From Chloroflexota bacterium (GTDB lineage: Bacteria; Chloroflexota; Anaerolineae; Anaerolineales; Anaerolineaceae), in the NCBI GenBank assembly GCA_016887485.1, contig CP069394.1, forward strand, positions 1,054,001 through 1,118,000: 64,000 nucleotides of DNA, read 5' to 3'. Numbering within the stretch: position 1 is the stretch's first letter; each line of letters opens with the position of its first letter. Shown here one piece after another: positions 1 to 9,084 of the stretch. The notes beneath the pieces are model-generated. The model did not search any database and was not told the origin of the DNA. It worked only from the letters and a program-made list of their open reading frames with translations. The position numbers and the translations under genes are program-made.

Positions 1-2
1 GG

Positions 3-2255
3 ACGATTGGCGGCCACCCTCTCGTCGCTGAGACGCTTTGGCGGCGCGGTTTCCGCACGGTCGAAGCCGCTCAGGCCTTCATGGACCCGGACGCTTACCA
101 CCCGACCTCCGCGGATGAACTCCCTGATGCGCACATCGCCTACGAACTAATCACCAAAGCGGTCAACAATCAGGAGCACATCCTGATCTGGGGTGATTTC
201 GATGTGGACGGTCAGACCTCCACCACGATTCTTTTTGAAGGATTGCGCGGCCTGGGCGCGGATGTGCGCTATCATATCCCCATTCGGGCAAAAGAATCGC
301 ACGGCATCACAGCCGATGTATTGCAGGAATATCTGGATGAGGGCTTTGACCTGCTGATCACCTGCGACACCGGGATCACGGAATATGACAACATCCAGAC
401 GGTCAAAGACGCTGGCATTCCTGTGGTGCTGACCGACCATCACACCTTGGGGGCAACCCTGCCGCCTGCGGATGCCGTGGTCAATCCCCAGCGGCTGCCG
501 GAGGATCACACCCTGCGCACTCTGCCGGGTGTGGGTGTGGTCTGCAAGCTGATGGAGGGGCTCTATAGCTATTTAGATGAACCTTTTGACAGCGGCCCTT
601 TCTATGAGCTGGCTGCTTTGGGCATTGTGGCGGATGTTGCCCTCTTGCATGGCGATACCCGCTGGCTCCTGCAAAAGGGGCTGACCCATCTGCGCCATAC
701 CGAACGCCTGGGACTGCAAACCCTTTTCACCAACGCCAAAATCAATCCCCAACAGCTCACCGAGACCCACATCGGTTTCCAGATCGCACCACGCTTGAAC
801 GCGGTGGGCCGGCTGAGTGATGCGAATTCGATTGTTGAATTTCTGACCACAACTGATCCCGGCCGTGCCAGGGTGATCGGCTCCACAATTGAAGCCCTCA
901 ATGCCCAGCGCCAGATGATCACCCGCCAGGTGGCCCAAGCCGCCGAGAAGATCCTTCAGGATTCACCGGATGACCGCCACGCCCCAGCCATCGTCCTCCA
1001 CTATCCGGAATGGCCGGGTGGTGTGGTCGGTATTGTCGCCAACCGGCTGGTCGAGCATTTTCATAAACCCGCCATCCTGCTCACTGGTTCCGATCCATTC
1101 CACGGGTCTGCCAGGTCGGTTGAGGGCATCAATATCACCCAGGCGATTGGCTCCCAATCAGACCTCCTCCTGGGCTATGGCGGCCATCCGATGGCAGCGG
1201 GTATGGCTCTCTCGCCTGAGAATTACGCCAAATTCAAACGCGGCCTGTTCCAGGCTGTTGAAGAACAAGCCAAAACAGCTGAACACATCGCTGAAATTGA
1301 GATCAACCAGACAATCACCCTCTCAGAGATCAATTTCGACGTGATCGCAGAGATCGAACGCCTGGCGCCGTTTGGCGCGGGAAATCCCCCGCTAAATTTC
1401 CTGATCCGGGATCTTGAATACGTCTCAGCTACGGAAATTGGCCAAACCGGTGACCATCGAAAATTGATTGCCAGAGACCAGGTGGGCGATCAGCATCAGT
1501 TCATCTGGTGGAATGGTGCCAGTGAACCTCTCCCTCCGAACGAATTTGACCTGCTTTGCCAACTCTCACAAAGTGACTATCGGGGAACTGCCCAGATCAA
1601 CGCGGAATGGATGCACTCCCGCCCTGTGGCAACGGATAAAGCCAAAAAGCCAAAACATGCGTTGGAATGGGTGGATATGCGGATGAAGCCCGTCCCGATT
1701 TCTCTCTTGAAGGACATCCTAGAAATAGAAAAAGATGTTCAGGTTTGGGCTGAATCCAATCCACCAGAAGGCGTGCCCACCATCACCCGTATGGGATTGA
1801 CCGAGAGCGAGGCGTTGGTCATCTGGACCACGCCGCCCTCCCAGAGGATACTGTCTGAGGTCATCCGGCAGGTCAAGCCCCAAAAAGTCATCGTGTTCGG
1901 CATAGATCCGAGCCTGGAGGATTGGAAAACTTTTATCAAAGTGGTTGCGGGGCTGGCGAAATACACCCTTTCCAAACAAGCAGGCGAAACCACCTTACCA
2001 ACCCTGGCATCAGCTTGTGCCGCTGAGGTCAGCCCCACCCTGGCAGCCCTTCGCTTCTGGGAAGCGAAAGGCGCTTTTGACGTGTCGGTGCAGGAAGATA
2101 TCCTGCGTTTCTCCCAACCCGCCACAAATGCCAATATCGAAAACCTTGAAATTTACGAAAATATGTTAAAGATTTTATTGGGGGAGACAAAGGCATTCCG
2201 CCATTTTTTCACATCAGCAGAATTGCTAAAACTTGATCCTAATAAACGCTTTTGA
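3..2255 (+). CDS. recJ: Single-stranded-DNA-specific exonuclease RecJ (5' partial)
   Basis: RecJ degrades single-stranded DNA 5' to 3' in recombination and mismatch repair. The reading frame is open from base 3 to the window edge, and residues encoded before the first ATG (base 81), such as GGHPLVAETLWRRG, match the RecJ N-terminal region, so the true start lies outside the window. Visible DHH-family motifs in order are DFDVDG (motif I), TCDTGI, the signature LTDHHTL, GVGVVCKL, RLNAVGRLSDA and the DHHA1 motif GYGGHPMAAGM. A C-terminal OB-like region follows, ending with a roughly 180-residue extension that I do not recognise. No frameshift is seen. The family assignment is secure from the motifs; the full length is unknown. 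Confidence 0.96.
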   Translation, partial: TIGGHPLVAETLWRRGFRTVEAAQAFMDPDAYHPTSADELPDAHIAYELITKAVNNQEHILIWGDFDVDGQTSTTILFEGLRGLGADVRYHIPIRAKESHGITADVLQEYLDEGFDLLITCDTGITEYDNIQTVKDAGIPVVLTDHHTLGATLPPADAVVNPQRLPEDHTLRTLPGVGVVCKLMEGLYSYLDEPFDSGPFYELAALGIVADVALLHGDTRWLLQKGLTHLRHTERLGLQTLFTNAKINPQQLTETHIGFQIAPRLNAVGRLSDANSIVEFLTTTDPGRARVIGSTIEALNAQRQMITRQVAQAAEKILQDSPDDRHAPAIVLHYPEWPGGVVGIVANRLVEHFHKPAILLTGSDPFHGSARSVEGINITQAIGSQSDLLLGYGGHPMAAGMALSPENYAKFKRGLFQAVEEQAKTAEHIAEIEINQTITLSEINFDVIAEIERLAPFGAGNPPLNFLIRDLEYVSATEIGQTGDHRKLIARDQVGDQHQFIWWNGASEPLPPNEFDLLCQLSQSDYRGTAQINAEWMHSRPVATDKAKKPKHALEWVDMRMKPVPISLLKDILEIEKDVQVWAESNPPEGVPTITRMGLTESEALVIWTTPPSQRILSEVIRQVKPQKVIVFGIDPSLEDWKTFIKVVAGLAKYTLSKQAGETTLPTLASACAAEVSPTLAALRFWEAKGAFDVSVQEDILRFSQPATNANIENLEIYENMLKILLGETKAFRHFFTSAELLKLDPNKRF

Positions 2256-2361
2256 TTGATTTGATATGTAATCTTAATTTTAAATGAGTTTTTATATGGT
2301 ATTCTATTACCTAGCATTAATTTATATCATTTTGAGTATTGAATATTCTATAATATGAGCA

Positions 2362-4293
2362 ATGATGAGCTTTGATATCCATACCATCTGCCTAATATTC
2401 GGCCTGACGGTCCTTCTGGAAGTTTTCATCCTTTACGTTCAATTTCGGAAGGGTAAAGACTTCCCTGGTTTTCTCTGGCTGATACTTGGGACACTAACGA
2501 TTAGCTTTTATTATTTATTCCTCTTCTCGCAAGGGTTCATTTCGTATGGCATATACTCATTTGTCATCGAAGATATCTTCCTCGCAGCAAGCGGTCTGGT
2601 GCTTTTCCACGGGGTCCTTGTTTTCTTCCGAATACTCAAGAAGAAAAGCCTCCACCCCATCCTGTTCATTGCACTCTATGGCCTGGTACTACTAATTTCC
2701 CTATTATTTGATAATTACCTCATACCCAACGCCCTCTCTGCCTTTAGCTTTGCTGGCTTTTCTTTCCTAATAGCCATTATCACCTTAAAACAGAAATCCC
2801 TGGCAGATCGACCGTTCCGCCATTTTATTGGTATAGCCTTCATTGCCAATACTCTCTTTTACCTGACCCATACGCTAGCGTGGTTGATCCTTCCCGCGCC
2901 AGACTTAAATAACCTGCCCACTACCATGCAGGCGATTTCATACTTTGTTCTTTATGCTTCAATTACACTTTGGAATTTTAGCTTTATTTATTTGATGAAC
3001 CTTCGCTTAAACCAGGAAACTGTTGAAGCCGAAGAAAAATACACCCTGATGTTCAATACTATCCCGGACTCAGTCCTGATCACCAGGCTCCGAGATGGTC
3101 TTTTTAACGAAGTCAACCATGGCTTTACCAAAATGTCCGGGTATTCGCGCGAAGAAGTCCTCGGACAAACCACTTTGGATGTGGATATCTGGTTTGACCC
3201 AACCGAACGCGCCCGTTTCATCGTGCTTTTAACTGAAACCGGCGTAATTGAAGATATGGAATTCCAATTCCGTAAGAAAAATGGCCGCCCGCTTCTGGGG
3301 CTGCTTTCTTCGCGGATCATCCAGGTCAACAATGAGCCCCATATTCTCAGCGTGGTCAGAGATATCACCTCCCGTAAAAAAATGGAAGAGAAATTGCGCG
3401 AAAAAGAAGAAAAATATCGCTTCCTGACGGAAAATTCCGGTGATGTCATCTGGCACATCAATAAACGATTACGAATCGATTATATGAGTCCTGCCGACGA
3501 GAGAACTCGTGGATTCAAGCGTGAAGAAGTGATCGGCCAGCAAATTTGGGCTTTCTTCAAACCGGAAGGTGTTGAACTGGTAAGGCAAAAGATCACTCAT
3601 CACCAGGAAAAAGAAGAAGTCGGCAATAACAATATGACCACCCGCTTTGAGATCGAGCAAAAATGTAAAGATGGCAGCTGGATCTGGACGGAAGTGGTCG
3701 CGGCACCCCACTATGACAATTATGGCAACCTGATCGGATATCATGGACTTTCCCGTGATATCACCGAACGTAAACATCTGCTCGATCAGCTCTATCAAGA
3801 AGCCACTATTGATGAATTAACCAATATTTCCAACCGCCGGCATTTCATGAACCTGGCAGAGCTGGAACTCCGCCGAGCACGCCGTTATCATCACCCCCTC
3901 TCAGTGGTCATTCTGGACTTTGATAACCTTAAAGGCATCAATGACACTTATGGCCACCTGGCTGGCGACCGCGCGCTGACGGTATTCGCCAAAATCGTCA
4001 AGGAAATCATCCGAGATGTCGATATCCTCGGACGGTTTGGCGGCGATGAATTTCTTTTGTTATTACCCGAGACGGACGCGGAACATGCCCTGTTGGTCAT
4101 GGAGCGGATCCGCAGTGTGATGTCCACCTCACCTGTCTTCTACGGTGAGCGAAGCTTCATAGTCACCTTCAGTGCTGGTATTGCTTCCGTTGAGGATTGG
4201 TCCGATTCGCTTGAAGACTTGCTGAACCGGGCGGATAACGCCCTTTACCGGATTAAAGATAAAGGCGGAGACGGCGCCTCCACCAGTTCCTAA
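2362..4293 (+). CDS. Membrane PAS-PAS-GGDEF diguanylate cyclase
   Basis: Makes cyclic di-GMP from two GTP. About seven hydrophobic segments fill residues 1-215, giving a 7TM sensor-like N-terminus. Two PAS domains follow (about 226-340 and 350-470, each ending in the usual VRDIT or SRDIT motif), then a GGDEF domain from about 480 to the end. The active site GGDEF is intact at residues 560-564. An inhibitory I-site R-D-V-D lies exactly five residues before it (551-554), so product feedback inhibition is likely. The start is the first of two adjacent ATGs; the ribosome site is weak. The gene ends at a strong bidirectional terminator and faces an HD-GYP gene, so synthesis and breakdown genes converge. 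Confidence 0.93.
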   Translation: MMSFDIHTICLIFGLTVLLEVFILYVQFRKGKDFPGFLWLILGTLTISFYYLFLFSQGFISYGIYSFVIEDIFLAASGLVLFHGVLVFFRILKKKSLHPILFIALYGLVLLISLLFDNYLIPNALSAFSFAGFSFLIAIITLKQKSLADRPFRHFIGIAFIANTLFYLTHTLAWLILPAPDLNNLPTTMQAISYFVLYASITLWNFSFIYLMNLRLNQETVEAEEKYTLMFNTIPDSVLITRLRDGLFNEVNHGFTKMSGYSREEVLGQTTLDVDIWFDPTERARFIVLLTETGVIEDMEFQFRKKNGRPLLGLLSSRIIQVNNEPHILSVVRDITSRKKMEEKLREKEEKYRFLTENSGDVIWHINKRLRIDYMSPADERTRGFKREEVIGQQIWAFFKPEGVELVRQKITHHQEKEEVGNNNMTTRFEIEQKCKDGSWIWTEVVAAPHYDNYGNLIGYHGLSRDITERKHLLDQLYQEATIDELTNISNRRHFMNLAELELRRARRYHHPLSVVILDFDNLKGINDTYGHLAGDRALTVFAKIVKEIIRDVDILGRFGGDEFLLLLPETDAEHALLVMERIRSVMSTSPVFYGERSFIVTFSAGIASVEDWSDSLEDLLNRADNALYRIKDKGGDGASTSS

Positions 4294-4314
4294 CATTATT
4301 ACCCTATATAGATC

Positions 4315-4341
4315 AAAAGGCCCGAGATTCGGGCCTTTTTT
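4315..4341. terminator. Bidirectional rho-independent terminator
   Basis: The hairpin arms AAAAGGCCCGA and TCGGGCCTTTT enclose a GAT loop, with T-runs reading out on both strands. It sits between the converging diguanylate cyclase and HD-GYP genes and can end both transcripts. Confidence 0.9.
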
Positions 4342-4343
4342 CA

Positions 4344-5060
4344 TTAAGCAAATATGGTAGCATAGGCTGGGAAATAATTCGTCTCAAAAATGCCATAATC
4401 CAGAAACACATCCACAACTTCAGGGTCAAAATGTGTGCCCGATTCCGAGGTGATGATATACAAGGCCTGGCTCTCCGCCATTGCTTTGCGATATGGTCGG
4501 TCAGAAGTCAGCGCATCCCATACATCTGCAACAGCCACAATCCGTGCCAACCTGGGAATCTCATCCCCAGCCAAGCCAAATGGATATCCAGTGCCATCCC
4601 ACCACTCATGATGGTAGAGCGGGATGACCATGGCAGGCTTATATTGGGGGTATTTGGTCAGCCATTCCATCGCGAAAAGTGGATGTTCCTGAACCACCTG
4701 AAACTCATAGGGGGTTAGGCGACCCGGCTTTTGCATGATGCTCTCCGGAATACCCAGCTTTCCAATATCATGAAGCAGTGTCCCTAATTGGATATTCATT
4801 AAACCACGTTTGGGAAGGCCCAGGCTATGGGCAATCTTTAAAGATAAAGAAGTCACCCTCAGCGTATGCTCTGTGATTTCTTTATCGTAAAGATCCAATG
4901 CCTGCAACCAGCGATTTGCATCCTGGTCGTTAATCGCCAAAAGATCTCTTTTTATTCGTCTAAATTCTGTGATGAGCTTTGATCGATCAGCCTTATTCCT
5001 TTCATAGAAAGGATCTCTAAGGTCGATACTCATCTGGTCTGTTCTTCTTTGTGTGTTCAT
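4344..5060 (-). CDS. HD-GYP domain cyclic-di-GMP phosphodiesterase, stand-alone
   Basis: Predicted to hydrolyse cyclic di-GMP. From the chosen ATG (5060, MNTQRRTD) the protein has 238 residues, with an AGAAG ribosome site upstream. A longer frame from a TTG at 5087 adds nine residues but has less support. Residues 55-230 form the HD-GYP fold: the metal-binding HD pair is at 97-98 in LLHDIGK, a further histidine is in QEHPLF, then YHHEWWDGTGYP with GYP at about 158-160. There is no membrane segment or receiver domain; the N-terminal 50 residues are charged and probably helical. Its close resemblance to the HD-GYP part of the next minus-strand gene suggests a local duplication. Confidence 0.9.
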   Translation of the reverse strand: MNTQRRTDQMSIDLRDPFYERNKADRSKLITEFRRIKRDLLAINDQDANRWLQALDLYDKEITEHTLRVTSLSLKIAHSLGLPKRGLMNIQLGTLLHDIGKLGIPESIMQKPGRLTPYEFQVVQEHPLFAMEWLTKYPQYKPAMVIPLYHHEWWDGTGYPFGLAGDEIPRLARIVAVADVWDALTSDRPYRKAMAESQALYIITSESGTHFDPEVVDVFLDYGIFETNYFPAYATIFA

Positions 5061-5253
5061 TTTAATAATTCTTCTGTATAACAACAATGTGTCTTCCGCA
5101 CAGTTATAGTATCCAACTGCGTAGGCTCCAATAGTGTCTTCCAGTACATTAATCCGAGCTAAGTAAACAATTGATTACCGAGAAATCATTGCTCCTAAGA
5201 ATACCGGTGAATTAGTTGCGTCTCTCCTTTTCGATTGGTCGACAAAAATAGGT

Positions 5254-6972
5254 CTAGGCATTAATTAAAGTGTCATAAAGGAGTAGAGTCTGTTCAGATG
5301 GCTCAACATCAAATTTTTCTTCCAATTCCTGCCGGCATGCTTCGTATTGGCGGATGATTTCAGCCTTATTACCAGTCACGGCGTGGATCTTCATCGCAAG
5401 ACGGTGAACTTCTTCATTGGCATTGTCTTCCGTCAAGGCCTGATGGCAGTAACGCAGGGCAGATTTATACACTTCTCTCTCAAAATACAAGTTCGCGATC
5501 GTATACAGCGCATCAATATACATCTGCCGGAATTTCTCCCGATCCGGGATCGCCCAGTAATCGTCAACTTCTGGCAAATAATCGCCGCCATATTGCTGAA
5601 TGGCATGTGAGAGGTGTTTGATCTTCTGCCGGGGTTCATCCACTTCATTAGCCCGTTGAATGGAGGTCAGGAAGATCTCCACATCGAAGGCATATTCCTG
5701 CATGGGATTGAAGCGATACATCCCTTCCGCAAGCAAGATCACCTGCTTACCGACAGCGCTGCGCAAGCGATAAAGGGTATTCTTGAACTTAATGTCCAAC
5801 TCCTCAGTGGAGGCATCCGGCCACATATATAACCCGACCTGTTCTTTGGTCAGCCCACCGGGATGGGCCAAAAAGACAAAGAACATTTCTTTGGCGGCAT
5901 GTACCTGCCAGTCACTGGTCGTGATCAGAATATTCTGAAGCCAAACCTTCTCTCCACCAAAAGCCTGGATCCTGAGCTGATGCGGAGCATTGATCAAGTT
6001 CTCATTGGAGAGCACTTTGATAAAATGCTCAACGACTTTTGGGTCGAAGTGGGAGCCGGATTGTGAAATGATCAGGTTGAGCGCTTCTTCCTTACTCAGG
6101 GCTCTGCGATAGGGCCTGTCTGAGGTGAGTGCATCCCACACATCAACAACTGAGAACATTCTGGCAGCCAGGGGGATATCCTTCCCCTTCAGCCCCAGCG
6201 GGTATCCACTGCCATCCCATCTTTCATGGTGGTAATAGGGAATTTGCAAAGCGGGTTTGAGGAGTTCGAGCTGCGAAAGCCATTTTTTGGCAAACAGGGG
6301 ATGCCGCCGGACGACATCAAATTCTTCTTCGGTCAACTTGCCGTGCTTGGAGATAATTTCATCCGGGATGCTGATCTTGCCGATATCGTGCAGCAATGCG
6401 CCTCGGCGGATATGGACCAATTCTTCGTCGGGGAAGCCCATCTCCCGCGCCAGTTCCATTGCCAGGTTAACAACTCTTTCTGTGTGCCCGCTGGCTTCTT
6501 TCTGTTGTGTTTCAAAAGCAGCCGCCCAAGCTTCAATCGTCCGATCGTAAGCATTGAGCGCTTCATCTTTTAACTTTTCAATTTCTATGTCTTTTTCAAT
6601 AAAGGTGGAAAGAACACCAAGCCGTTCTGTGACTAGCTTGAGAATAAATCCATCATCATCCAGACCTGTCCGGCTGCATTTCGCCCCGTTTTCTGAGTAA
6701 TGAAATTCCACCTGACCAATTTGGTTCTGGAAAGTTTTAATGGGTTCAACGATCTCATGAGTAGCCCTTCCGACCTTTCCATAGGAATAGGTTTTGTTCC
6801 TATAGATTATGCGAGCCGAGGTGATATCAGGGCATGCCAAAGTTTCCGGGAGAAAACGTACGACCTTTCGAAGAGCTTTATCACTCACCTGTGATAGCTC
6901 CTCACCGGTCTCAAGTTCTTCCCAGAACGCATTGAACTTAGCCAATCTATCTTTGAACGAAGTCGTTGTCAT
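5254..6972 (-). CDS. HD-GYP phosphodiesterase fused to winged-helix and BTAD transcription-activator module
   Basis: A cytoplasmic protein of 572 residues joining cyclic-di-GMP turnover to a DNA-binding module. The start is taken at the second ATG because GAGGA lies six bases upstream; the ATG two codons earlier would overlap that site. Residue numbers below count from the earlier ATG (6978). Residues 50-135 resemble a GAF-like sensory segment often found before kinases. Residues 140-325 are HD-GYP, with HD at 197-198 and WDGSGYP at 254-260. Residues 335-425 look like an OmpR/SARP winged helix (GLTKEQVGLYMWPD then KNTLYRLRSAVG). Residues 430-574 are a BTAD tetratricopeptide domain ending with the family-typical YEACRQELEEKFDVEPSEQT. 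A direct c-di-GMP-to-transcription output is inference. Confidence 0.88.
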   Translation of the reverse strand: MTTTSFKDRLAKFNAFWEELETGEELSQVSDKALRKVVRFLPETLACPDITSARIIYRNKTYSYGKVGRATHEIVEPIKTFQNQIGQVEFHYSENGAKCSRTGLDDDGFILKLVTERLGVLSTFIEKDIEIEKLKDEALNAYDRTIEAWAAAFETQQKEASGHTERVVNLAMELAREMGFPDEELVHIRRGALLHDIGKISIPDEIISKHGKLTEEEFDVVRRHPLFAKKWLSQLELLKPALQIPYYHHERWDGSGYPLGLKGKDIPLAARMFSVVDVWDALTSDRPYRRALSKEEALNLIISQSGSHFDPKVVEHFIKVLSNENLINAPHQLRIQAFGGEKVWLQNILITTSDWQVHAAKEMFFVFLAHPGGLTKEQVGLYMWPDASTEELDIKFKNTLYRLRSAVGKQVILLAEGMYRFNPMQEYAFDVEIFLTSIQRANEVDEPRQKIKHLSHAIQQYGGDYLPEVDDYWAIPDREKFRQMYIDALYTIANLYFEREVYKSALRYCHQALTEDNANEEVHRLAMKIHAVTGNKAEIIRQYEACRQELEEKFDVEPSEQTLLLYDTLINA

Positions 6973-7757
6973 AACCATTCCTCAGCGCCCTATCACTACT
7001 AAAGGGTTGTGATGGTCTAACTTTCCATTTCACAACAGTATCTAGAGCAAGTTTTGTGCCATTATTAATCAATTCTTATTTTTTCCAATACCAAATCTTA
7101 ATTTAATCGTTAATTTCTCATCCACAGATAAATAAAATTCTATCTGGTCTCATTGCAAATTCGTTGCCAAATCCTACTCTTGGCCGAAATTCTGCCGTAA
7201 AACGCTCGAATGTCAAAGGCTTATTGTTGCAAGTGACATTTTCATCAAACATAATAACGTATACGAGGCTCAGTTGTAATTAATTATCTTTTATGTTTTT
7301 TGTTACTGTTTTGTTCCAAATTGAACATTCCATGGGAGCTTACGCCAGTATTTTAATTTCTACCCAAAAATGTGTCCAATACTGGAAAGGCCTTTCATAA
7401 ATGAGCATAATCTGAGACCTATCCTCAATATAATAGAACAGTAAAGCGGGTGTCATTGTTATGAAACTGACTTCTAAATGAAATGAAACAGAGTCATTTA
7501 CCTTAGACACAAGTCATTTACGCGTATTATTATGTTAATCTATGCTTTGATAGTGACGAATTTTGCGACGCGATCCCAGCCCCACCCTTCTTGGCTCGCA
7601 AATCATAATCGTAATATCAAGCAGACCACTATACCCTAAGAGGCAAAAACTACCAAACCTGGTTTGGCTTCTGGGGGAGTAACGAAATATACGTTATCAT
7701 TGTTCTGATCACATATCTTTAAAATAAGACGCCTGATGATCAGTCTTGAGGTGACAA
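6973..7757. other. Long AT-rich divergent intergenic region
   Basis: A gap of about 785 bp between the divergent HD-GYP/BTAD and degenerate-GGDEF genes. I find no convincing reading frame. It holds two inverted repeats (7006-7036 and 7653-7667) and a directly repeated GTCATTTAC at 7493-7501 and 7513-7521, 20 bp apart. The second inverted repeat has arms CCAAACC and GGTTTGG around a single T. It probably contains both promoters and perhaps an untranslated RNA; no known riboswitch consensus was recognised. Confidence 0.5.
7006..7036. promoter_or_regulatory. Inverted repeat in the leader of the HD-GYP/BTAD gene
   Basis: The outer arms GTTGTGA and TCACAAC and inner TGG/CCA pairs form an imperfect dyad about 35 bp upstream of the start codon at 6972. 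It could be an operator, possibly for the gene's own winged-helix domain, or a leader hairpin. The sequence alone does not decide. Confidence 0.4.
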
Positions 7758-8957
7758 ATGAAAAATAAAACCGATCTTCAAATCCGAAAACTATTTCTAC
7801 ATATCCTCCTGTTGGTCTTGTGGAACATGGTAGGGGCTTATGTGCTCATTTACTTTGCACCAACCCTCAGCCTGGTTGGGATGGCCCTCAACCTGTTCAT
7901 CATTGTATTTTCACTGACAAACCTATTCCCCTTTGCCTCATGGGTGAGTCTGATCATCGCAACGGGCGTCTTTGCAGGAACAGGATACAGTCTAATCAAC
8001 AACCAAATGGTTTTCATCGTGTCAACCGTAATGGGTACAGCTGTTTTCCTGATCACCGCCATCATCTGCAACATTTATGCACATGTTGTCCGAAAGATCG
8101 AGTTAAAATTTGCAGGGCTTCAACAAGTCGCTGATTCTCTGATGATTTACGATGAGTCCACCTCTCTGATGCGCTGGAAATTTGCGAACCAAACTCTAAT
8201 TACAGAAATCATGCGTGGGCGACGCTATCACCACGACGTTTCGTTGGTCCTTTTCGATTACCTCCAAAGAGACCAACTCTCCGAAGAAGATCTCCAAAAG
8301 GTCAATAAAAAAGTGGCTGAGGTTCTTTTGGATGGTATCCGCACGAACTTGGATATTGCCTTCATAAACGATCGAATGGGGCTGATCCTTCCCGAAACAG
8401 GCGATAAGGGTGCTCTAATCGTCACCCAACGCCTGATTCAGAAGATCAACAAAGCAAGTGATACTCAGGCCAAAGCTGGTATTGCCAGCTTCCCGCAAGA
8501 CGCCATCACAGAGGATGAAATCCTTCTTCGGGCCAAGACCGCCCTCCAAACAGCTTTAGGCTCAGATCAACAGGTGGTCACCTATCTAGGTGTGGATTCA
8601 GAATCATTAGCAGACTTAGACCAGCCAGACCTTGAAACAATGGAAGAATCAGAAGAACAAGATCAACAACAGGTCTATGTCAATATTTTGGAAAGAATCA
8701 ATTTGGATGATGACCAATGGGTTGTCTGGATTGAGGGTTTTGACAAAATGGATGATATTTCCGTGGTAGAGGAGAAGCTAAATGAAATCGACCACATCCA
8801 GGGAATTGATTTCCTCTTCCTGCAGGAAAATCACCTGGTGGTCAAGATCCGTTCCGGCTTGTCGGATCTGATCAAAGCTGAAATGCCATTCCCGGGATGG
8901 GATGTTGTGAAAACCAGCCCCAAAAACCGCTACCTCTTGATTAGGCAAGTCCAATAA
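7758..8957 (+). CDS. Membrane protein with degenerate (non-catalytic) GGDEF domain
   Basis: A protein of 399 residues. Four hydrophobic segments occupy residues 10-115. Residues about 130-275 follow the GGDEF fold: RGRRYHHDVSLVLFDY, LILPETGDKGALIV and AKAGIASFPQDAITEDEILLRAKTAL all align with cyclase landmarks. Where GGDEF should be, the protein reads N-D-R-M-G (residues 204-208), and no RxxD inhibitory site precedes it. Catalysis is therefore very unlikely; a role as GTP or c-di-GMP sensor or structural partner is inference. The last 120 residues include an acidic, Gln/Glu-rich linker and a small unrecognised domain. It stands alone, with a terminator downstream. Confidence 0.8.
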   Translation: MKNKTDLQIRKLFLHILLLVLWNMVGAYVLIYFAPTLSLVGMALNLFIIVFSLTNLFPFASWVSLIIATGVFAGTGYSLINNQMVFIVSTVMGTAVFLITAIICNIYAHVVRKIELKFAGLQQVADSLMIYDESTSLMRWKFANQTLITEIMRGRRYHHDVSLVLFDYLQRDQLSEEDLQKVNKKVAEVLLDGIRTNLDIAFINDRMGLILPETGDKGALIVTQRLIQKINKASDTQAKAGIASFPQDAITEDEILLRAKTALQTALGSDQQVVTYLGVDSESLADLDQPDLETMEESEEQDQQQVYVNILERINLDDDQWVVWIEGFDKMDDISVVEEKLNEIDHIQGIDFLFLQENHLVVKIRSGLSDLIKAEMPFPGWDVVKTSPKNRYLLIRQVQ

Positions 8958-9013
8958 CGGATACTCTAAAGTGCTTCGTGGGTGTATTTCACCCAATAAA
9001 AACTGATAACAAA

Positions 9014-9058
9014 AAAACGCCCCTCTCATCGGATCAAACCTTGAGCTTGGGCGTTTTT
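9014..9058. terminator. Bidirectional terminator
   Basis: The arms AAAACGCCC and GGGCGTTTT enclose a loop of about 25 bases, with A/T runs on both sides. It lies between the converging degenerate-GGDEF and degV genes. Confidence 0.75.
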
Positions 9059-9084
9059 ACATTTAAGGTATTAGTTGCGCTTAT

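Noticed and set aside
7560-7700. Possible cyclic-di-GMP riboswitch ahead of the degenerate-GGDEF gene
   Set aside because: Fragments such as GGCAAA and an AAACC/GGTTT pairing are suggestive, but the conserved core and the second stem of the known class I aptamer could not be laid out.
7758-8957. Active diguanylate cyclase
   Set aside because: The GGDEF site is replaced by NDRMG, which removes the catalytic acidic and glycine residues.
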